From Bacteroidota bacterium (GTDB lineage: Bacteria > Bacteroidota > Bacteroidia > Bacteroidales > VadinHA17): a stretch of DNA of 11,046 nucleotides. This document shows, one piece after another, positions 6,377 through 11,046 of this stretch; the first letter of the stretch is position 1; each line of letters begins with the position of its first letter. The DNA is taken from contig JAUWMO010000089.1 in assembly GCA_030613125.1 (NCBI GenBank), positions 1 through 11,046 on the forward strand. The letters are read 5' to 3'. The notes below the pieces were generated by a model. That model was not told where the DNA came from. It made no database searches and saw only the letters and a list, made by a program, of their open reading frames with translations. Made by a program: the position numbers and the translations under genes.

Positions 6377-8368
6377 TTACCTCTCCTCTACAGGAACATA
6401 ATCAGTCCTGAGCACTGTCATTTCAGTTCTTCTGTTTAGCTGATGTGCAATTTCCTGCTCCTCCTGTGTACTAAGAGAATTAATAAACCTCTCATTCAAC
6501 ACATCTCCCTCCTTCAGGAATAAGTACAATTTGGCTGTTTTTACATCCAGAACTTTCGGTTGTGATTCACCGTAGCCCTTTGCAGTAAGTCTGTCAGCAG
6601 CAATTTCTTTACTTATAAGATAGTCAATAACTGACTGAGCCCTTCTTTGTGAAAGCTGCAGGTTGAATTCTTCAGTGTCCCTGATATCAGTATGCGAACC
6701 CAATTCAATTGTTATATTCGGGTTATCGTTCAGTACTTCTACCAAACGGTCGAGGGCGACCATAGATTCCGGCCTCAAATCCCATTTTGCAAAGTCATAG
6801 AAAATATTAGGTAATTCTATCGGTTTGTCTATTGCTGCAAGTTCAAGGGTAATTCGAAAGTCCTTGCTTTTGGGTTGACCCTTGGTAGTCTCTCTCCCTT
6901 TGGTATTGAGATAGCCAGGTTTTGATGCCAGGAAAATATAGTCAGTATTTGGCTTAAGCATGAACTTGAAAGTTCCATTATTAGCAGTCTCATTTTCAAG
7001 TGTGATACCATCACTACCAATAAGCTTAACTTTTGCTTTAGGGATTACCACTTCTGTTTGTCTGTCAATAACAATTCCTTCGATATTAAATTTTAAAGGA
7101 GGAAGTGAAAATGCAAAAATATCATCATTAACCCGGCCTTTCCTTGTTGAACTAAAATACCCTCTTTCTGATTCATTCTCAAATACAATTCCAAAGTCAT
7201 CTGCCGAAGAATTTATGGGATATCTCATATTTTCTATAATCCATCTTCCACCCGATTGCTTCGTAGCTTTAAATATATCAAGACCACCCATGCCCATGTG
7301 CCGGTCAGATGAGAAATAAATTGCTCCATCCATGTGAAGGTAGGGAAATAATTCATTGCCATCTGTATTTATATCAGGACCCATATTTACAGGATTTCCC
7401 CAATCGCTTGAACGATCATTGCGGGTTACCATCCAGATATCTTTTCCACCATGTCCTCCTGCCATATTAGAAACAAAAAGGAGAGTCAGGTCGTCATATG
7501 AGATTGCGGGATGTGCCGCTACAAGGCTGTCAGGGAGGACATTAAGGGGTTCAGGCCTGTCCCATCCATCCATAGTTCTTTTTGCTGATAATATCTGGCA
7601 TCCAAGCTTTTTTCTTTTACTTACCTCACATCTTGTAAAATACAGAGTATTATAATCTGATGAAAGGGAGGGTGTACCCTCTTCAAATTCAGTGTTTATT
7701 TCCGAATTAAGAGGAACCGGTACGCTCCACTTTCCTTTCCTATCCATTTTCGTAATAAAAATATCAGCAAAATTTTGTCCGGTCGCACCGTGTGTTTTGT
7801 TTCCTGCGGCATCATCTCTTGAGGAGGTAAAATACAGAACCTTATAGTCATCCCGTGCATAAGCAGGACTAAAATCACGGTTCCTGGAATTAACATATTT
7901 CATATCAACAACCTCATAACCTACAGAGTTACCTATCCATGTTAATGATATTTCACAGGAGGTTATTCCTTCGTTTCCGCGTGGATCATCGGGCACTAAT
8001 TCTTTATATCTTTTAAATTCTGTAATGGCCTCATCATACTTATCATTCTTCTTCATCGTTTCAGCATAATAAAGAACTACAATGGGATCGGGGTAATCAC
8101 GGCCAACAGCCTTTTTATACCATAATTCTGCTTTTTCAGGTGCATTGGTAAGCCTATAGCATTCAGCAATTTTATAAACAACCTCAGTTTTCAAAGGTTT
8201 ATTCTGTATGGCTGCATAAGCATCTTTGTAAAGATCTATGGCATCAAAATATTCTCCTGCTTCAAAAGCAGCATCGGCTTTCTGCAATCTTTTTTTCTGG
8301 CCAGATACAGACTGAGCCGATACAAACAGAACAAGAATTAATACTAACAGGACTTGAGTATATCTCAT
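6377..8368 (-). CDS. PorE-like OmpA-family envelope protein (TPR / PD40 propeller / regulatory domain / OmpA_C)
   Basis: A 663-residue exported protein predicted to tie an outer-membrane assembly to peptidoglycan. Domains in order: a signal peptide (1-23, probable cut SVSG|Q, no lipobox Cys); TPR-like helices (28-140); a WD40/PD40 propeller (about 160-420) with repeated blades such as LYFTSSRD, LYFTRCE, LLFVSNMAGGHGGKDIW and IYFSSDRHMGMGGLDIF; a carboxypeptidase-regulatory-like beta domain (428-510); and an OmpA_C domain (519-652). In the last, D561 (GSHTDIRD) and R576 (QLSQRRAQSV), 15 residues apart, match the diaminopimelate-binding pair. An insert of about 40 residues precedes NRRTEM. This order is that of Porphyromonas gingivalis PorE of the type IX secretion system. 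That role is inferred, since paralogues of the same order exist and no other por gene is near. It lies 87 bases after glnN, and AAGGA sits shortly before the ATG. Confidence 0.9.
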   Translation of the reverse strand: MRYTQVLLVLILVLFVSAQSVSGQKKRLQKADAAFEAGEYFDAIDLYKDAYAAIQNKPLKTEVVYKIAECYRLTNAPEKAELWYKKAVGRDYPDPIVVLYYAETMKKNDKYDEAITEFKRYKELVPDDPRGNEGITSCEISLTWIGNSVGYEVVDMKYVNSRNRDFSPAYARDDYKVLYFTSSRDDAAGNKTHGATGQNFADIFITKMDRKGKWSVPVPLNSEINTEFEEGTPSLSSDYNTLYFTRCEVSKRKKLGCQILSAKRTMDGWDRPEPLNVLPDSLVAAHPAISYDDLTLLFVSNMAGGHGGKDIWMVTRNDRSSDWGNPVNMGPDINTDGNELFPYLHMDGAIYFSSDRHMGMGGLDIFKATKQSGGRWIIENMRYPINSSADDFGIVFENESERGYFSSTRKGRVNDDIFAFSLPPLKFNIEGIVIDRQTEVVIPKAKVKLIGSDGITLENETANNGTFKFMLKPNTDYIFLASKPGYLNTKGRETTKGQPKSKDFRITLELAAIDKPIELPNIFYDFAKWDLRPESMVALDRLVEVLNDNPNITIELGSHTDIRDTEEFNLQLSQRRAQSVIDYLISKEIAADRLTAKGYGESQPKVLDVKTAKLYLFLKEGDVLNERFINSLSTQEEQEIAHQLNRRTEMTVLRTDYVPVEER

Positions 8369-8388
8369 GCTTTTTTTCCTTTTTAACG

Positions 8389-8396
8389 GAAAGGTA
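8389..8396 (-). promoter_or_regulatory. Probable -7 box (TACCTTTC) for the PorE-like gene
   Basis: TACCTTTC on the minus strand differs from TAnnTTTG only at the last base and lies 20 bases before the start codon, in the same arrangement as the prfA box. The -33 position has no TTG. It would let the OmpA gene be transcribed separately from glnN. Confidence 0.35.
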
Positions 8397-8455
8397 AAAG
8401 TAAATATTTTTTATCTGATATTAAATATTACAACATTTAAAAAGATTATATATCA

Positions 8456-10645
8456 TTAACGGGTAAACAGGAGTTCCCTGTACTTTGGAAGAGGCCAAAT
8501 TTCATTATCAACCGTTAATTCCAATTTATCAATATGATATCTTATTTTATCAAAATAGGGTCTGACATTCTTTTCATATTCAAATGCTTTTTCTTTCTCG
8601 TCACCAATTAAATTGGCTTTTTTCCTCGCATCTATCATGTCTTTAACCAGTTGCTTTATAATTGAAACGTGTGATGATATTTCTTTTATAAGTTCTATTC
8701 GCGCTGATACCAGTTCTTTAAACTCACTTGTTGTAAAAATATCTTTCAGCCCACGCACATTTTCAATTAATGTATTTTGATAAATAATGGCCGTTGGGAC
8801 AATATGGTTTATTGCCAGAGCTCCAAGAACTCTTGCTTCAATCTGTATTATTTTTGTAAACTTCTCATATTCAACCTCAACCCGGCCTTCAAGTTCTTTC
8901 TCTGTAAAAATACCATTACCAATAAGCACCTTTTTTGACTGTTGTGTCAGGTATTTTGAAATTGACTCGGGCACACTAATAATGTTTGTCAATCCTCTTT
9001 TTTCTGCCTCTTTCTTCCACTCCTCACTATACCCGTCACCTTCAAACCTGATCTTCTCAGATGCCAGGATGTACGTTTTAAGTACCTGAAAGATTGCCTC
9101 ATCCTTATTAGTATCTTTATCTATCAATGTGTCTACATCAGTTTTAAATTCCTTTAGCTGATTTGCAAGCGCAGAATTCAGGGCTATCATTGCTGTGGAA
9201 CAATTAGCTGATGAACCAACTGCCCTGAATTCAAACCGGTTCCCTGTAAATGCAAATGGTGATGTCCGGTTCCTGTCGGTATTGTCAAGTAATATCTCCG
9301 GGATCTTACCAATTCCCAGCTTCAATTCGGTTTTTTCATCGGGTGTCATTTTCCGGTTTGCAACTTTTTCAACTATCTCATCTAGAATGGTAGTCAACTG
9401 AGTTCCGAGGAAGACAGAAATAATTGATGGCGGAGCTTCGTTAGCTCCAAGCCGGTGAGAGTTACCGGCAGTTAATATACTTGCCCTTAACAGATCCTGA
9501 TTATCGTAAACGGCCTTCACTACATTCACAAGGAATGTCAGGAATTGCAGATTACCTTTAGGGTTTTTCCCGGGGGATAACAAATTTACACCAGTATCTG
9601 TAGCAAGCGACCAGTTATTGTGTTTTCCTGAACCATTAATTCCAGCAAATGGCTTTTCATGGAATAAAACTCTGAAATTATGTCTTTTAGCCACTCTTTT
9701 CATTACATCCATAACCAACTGATTGTGATCATTTGCCAGATTTAGTTCCTCAAAAATCGGGGCACATTCAAACTGGTTCGGGGCAACCTCATTATGTCTG
9801 GTCTTAACCGGGATACCAAGCTTATATGCTTCAATTTCAAAATCCTTCATAAATGCTGCAACTCGTTCCGGGATTGATCCAAAATAATGATCATCCAGTT
9901 GCTGATCTTTCGAAGATTGATGGCCCATAAGGGTCCTTCCTGTCAATATCAGATCCGGCCTGGAATTGTAGAGAGCGTCATCTATTAAAAAATACTCCTG
10001 TTCCCATCCCAGAGTTGCAAAAACTTTTGTTACATTTTTATCAAAATACTGACAAATATCAACAGCCGCTTTGTCAATGGAATTCATGACTTTCAGCAAA
10101 GGGGCTTTGTAATCAAGGGCCTCTCCCGTATATGAAACAAATACAGTAGGAATACAAAGTGTGGTATCCACAATAAAGGCAGGGGACGAGACATCCCAGG
10201 CAGTATAACCTCTGGCTTCAAAGGTATTTCTTAAACCACCACTTGGGAAACTTGATGCGTCAGGTTCCTGCTGGGCCAAAAGTTTACCTGAAAAATTTTC
10301 AATCAAATCTCCTGAAACCCCAAACTCTATAAAACCATCGTGCTTTTCTGCAGTTCCATCTGTAAGAGGGTGGAACCAGTGGGTATAATGGGTGGCTCCC
10401 ATTTCTACTGCCCAGGCTTTCATGCCTGTTGCCACCTGATCAGCCATCTTACGGTCGATAGCCTTGCCCTCATCAGTAGCAATAATTACGCTTTTATAAG
10501 CTTCCCTGTTCAGAAACTTTTCCATTTTAGGTTTATCGAAAACCTTCATGCCAAAAAAATCAGAAACCTCATTTGAGGGAAATACAACTTCTTTCGGCTG
10601 TCTTGTGAACACTTCCTGAAGTGCCTTAAATCTTAATTCTGCCAT
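8456..10645 (-). CDS. glnN: Type III glutamine synthetase (GSIII)
   Basis: A 729-residue cytoplasmic enzyme that makes glutamine from glutamate, ammonia and ATP, the entry point for nitrogen. The length (types I and II have roughly 350-470 residues) and several blocks identify type III: RNTFEARGYTAWDVSSPAF (139-157), LGWEQEYFLID (212-222, metal-binding glutamates), RHNEVAPNQFECAPIFEELN (283-302), HEKPFAGINGSGKHNNWSL (329-347, the NGSGxH ATP/metal loop), TAGNSHRLGANEAPPSI (392-408) and NRTSPFAFTGNRFEFRAVGSS (459-479, substrate arginines). No adenylylation site of the GlnE type is expected in this class. The ATG at 10645 precedes AELRFKALQEVF, a usual GSIII start. It is the first gene of the minus-strand series. 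Its upstream region has a TACTTTTG promoter box and a strong palindrome, suggesting regulated transcription. No glnB, amtB or glutamate synthase gene is visible nearby. Confidence 0.97.
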   Translation of the reverse strand: MAELRFKALQEVFTRQPKEVVFPSNEVSDFFGMKVFDKPKMEKFLNREAYKSVIIATDEGKAIDRKMADQVATGMKAWAVEMGATHYTHWFHPLTDGTAEKHDGFIEFGVSGDLIENFSGKLLAQQEPDASSFPSGGLRNTFEARGYTAWDVSSPAFIVDTTLCIPTVFVSYTGEALDYKAPLLKVMNSIDKAAVDICQYFDKNVTKVFATLGWEQEYFLIDDALYNSRPDLILTGRTLMGHQSSKDQQLDDHYFGSIPERVAAFMKDFEIEAYKLGIPVKTRHNEVAPNQFECAPIFEELNLANDHNQLVMDVMKRVAKRHNFRVLFHEKPFAGINGSGKHNNWSLATDTGVNLLSPGKNPKGNLQFLTFLVNVVKAVYDNQDLLRASILTAGNSHRLGANEAPPSIISVFLGTQLTTILDEIVEKVANRKMTPDEKTELKLGIGKIPEILLDNTDRNRTSPFAFTGNRFEFRAVGSSANCSTAMIALNSALANQLKEFKTDVDTLIDKDTNKDEAIFQVLKTYILASEKIRFEGDGYSEEWKKEAEKRGLTNIISVPESISKYLTQQSKKVLIGNGIFTEKELEGRVEVEYEKFTKIIQIEARVLGALAINHIVPTAIIYQNTLIENVRGLKDIFTTSEFKELVSARIELIKEISSHVSIIKQLVKDMIDARKKANLIGDEKEKAFEYEKNVRPYFDKIRYHIDKLELTVDNEIWPLPKYRELLFTR

Positions 10646-10675
10646 ATTTAGTATGTTAAGTTAGTATTCTCCCTG

Positions 10676-10683
10676 CAAAAGTA
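10676..10683 (-). promoter_or_regulatory. Bacteroidota -7 box (TACTTTTG) for glnN
   Basis: TACTTTTG on the minus strand fits TAnnTTTG exactly and lies 30 bases before the glnN ATG, so the leader would be about 25 bases. The position where a -33 TTG would be expected (about 10703-10705) is instead occupied by one arm of the ACCCCCT/AGGGGGT palindrome, which suggests regulator-dependent rather than constitutive use. Confidence 0.6.
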
Positions 10684-10698
10684 GTATTTTTATTTAAA

Positions 10699-10720
10699 AC
10701 CCCCTATCAGAAGAGGGGGT
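10699..10720. promoter_or_regulatory. Perfect 7-bp inverted repeat overlapping the -33 region of glnN (operator or attenuator hairpin)
   Basis: ACCCCCT (10699-10705) and AGGGGGT (10714-10720) form a perfect palindrome with an 8-base spacer. As DNA it is a plausible dimeric regulator site over the -33 region. As minus-strand RNA it is a GC-only hairpin followed by four T and then AAAT, a weak intrinsic-terminator look that would stop read-through from upstream before the glnN promoter. A third half-site, ACCCCCTAT, recurs at 10753-10761. Confidence 0.5.
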
Positions 10721-10752
10721 AGTTGTGATTTTTTTCAACATTCTAGTAACAT

Positions 10753-10761
10753 ACCCCCTAT
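10753..10761. repeat. Third half-site: second copy of ACCCCCTAT upstream of glnN
   Basis: The 9-bp word ACCCCCTAT at 10699-10707 is repeated exactly here, 54 bases away, about five helical turns. On the minus strand this copy (AGGGGGT) can pair with the same ACCCCCT arm used by the promoter-proximal hairpin. Confidence 0.5.
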
Positions 10762-10863
10762 TTTCTTACAGTTCAATGTTTTTACAACAATTGCTACAAG
10801 AGAATATAAAGATAAGAGGCAAAATCAGGTTCGAATGTGGAATGTGAACATCTATGGAAGAAT

Positions 10864-11046
10864 GTTCGTGAGACTAGCTTTCTACAACGTAGAATGCTTT
10901 AGTCGAACAATCCCGATAGCGAAGCTCATCGGGAGAAGTGAAAGATGAATGAGACCTTCCAGCGTCCCAAGGTCCTGGAAGAGTCGAAGGGTACAATCTG
11001 ATTTACGAATAATCGATTACCTTCGGTGAGATCGCCCCGATAGTCA
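10864..11046. other. Non-coding block of successive hairpins, possible structured RNA or edge of a mobile intron/element; continues past the window
   Basis: No protein-like frame is present. In order there are: a long imperfect stem (10864-10908: GTTC, GACT, AGC and TTCTAC pairing with GTAGAA, GCT, AGTC and GAAC around an AAC loop, 17 pairs); CCCGAT/ATCGGG with inner AGC/GCT (10912-10933); GACCTT/AAGGTC (10953-10958 with 10969-10974), overlapping TTCCAG/CTGGAA (10957-10962 with 10975-10980) so that the two could form a pseudoknot; and CGAAGG/CCTTCG (10985-10990 with 11020-11025) enclosing GATT/AATC. GC rises relative to the preceding AT-rich spacer. CCCGATAG recurs at the last bases. Strand and identity are undetermined. 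The 5' domain of a group II intron is one thought, but no domain V or reverse transcriptase can be seen. Confidence 0.4.

Noticed and set aside
8400..8431. GTAAATATT / AATATTAC inverted repeat after glnN as a terminator
   Set aside because: The stem is almost all A-T with a bulge and a long loop, as expected by chance in such AT-rich DNA.
10699..10736. Plus-strand intrinsic terminator (GC hairpin followed by seven T)
   Set aside because: The T-run (10729-10735) begins eight bases after the stem, too far for a canonical terminator, and no plus-strand gene precedes it.
10827..10845. GGTTCGAATG resembles a tRNA T-loop
   Set aside because: No 5-bp T-stem surrounds it, and there is no acceptor stem, anticodon arm or CCA in place.

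Overview
The window looks like chromosomal DNA from a member of the Bacteroidota, probably an environmental Bacteroidales or Marinilabiliales relative. The evidence is a long type III glutamine synthetase, an OmpA protein with the TPR / beta-propeller / regulatory-domain / OmpA order of PorE, a divergent PurM next to prfA, AT-rich coding DNA, little Shine-Dalgarno signal, and TAnnTTTG -7 promoter boxes typical of the phylum.

Layout. Positions 1-182 (+) are the end of a COG1313-type radical SAM protein, followed at 281-1828 (+) by a secreted GH29 alpha-L-fucosidase with a C-terminal galactose-binding-like domain. Everything else with a clear identity is on the minus strand. In transcription order these are glnN (10645-8456), a PorE-like OmpA protein (8368-6377), purM (6283-5120), prfA (5084-3999) and an orphan membrane sensor histidine kinase (3590-2154). 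Past the kinase is an open frame without a start codon (2170-1808) that runs tail-to-tail into the fucosidase and looks like a gene remnant.

Two gene-free stretches exceed 300 bases. At 3591-3998, an AT-rich leader to the kinase abuts a GC-richer block of about 100 bases (3875-3973) full of alternative inverted repeats, exactly where pyrF might be expected after purM-prfA. At 10646-11046, the glnN upstream region holds a TACTTTTG promoter box, a perfect ACCCCCT/AGGGGGT palindrome with a third half-site, and then a block (10864-11046) packed with inverted repeats that continues past the window edge.

How the genes relate. Most are core functions: nitrogen assimilation (GlnN), purine synthesis (PurM), translation termination (RF1) and envelope/secretion architecture (PorE-like). 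They share a strand, but the gaps of 35-93 bases and the separate promoter boxes suggest several transcription units rather than one tight operon. The fucosidase is an accessory glycan-degrading enzyme without a SusC/SusD partner in view. No complete mobile element, CRISPR array, tRNA or rRNA was found. The best candidates for something undescribed are the three-part switch-like repeat before glnN and the two structured non-coding blocks.
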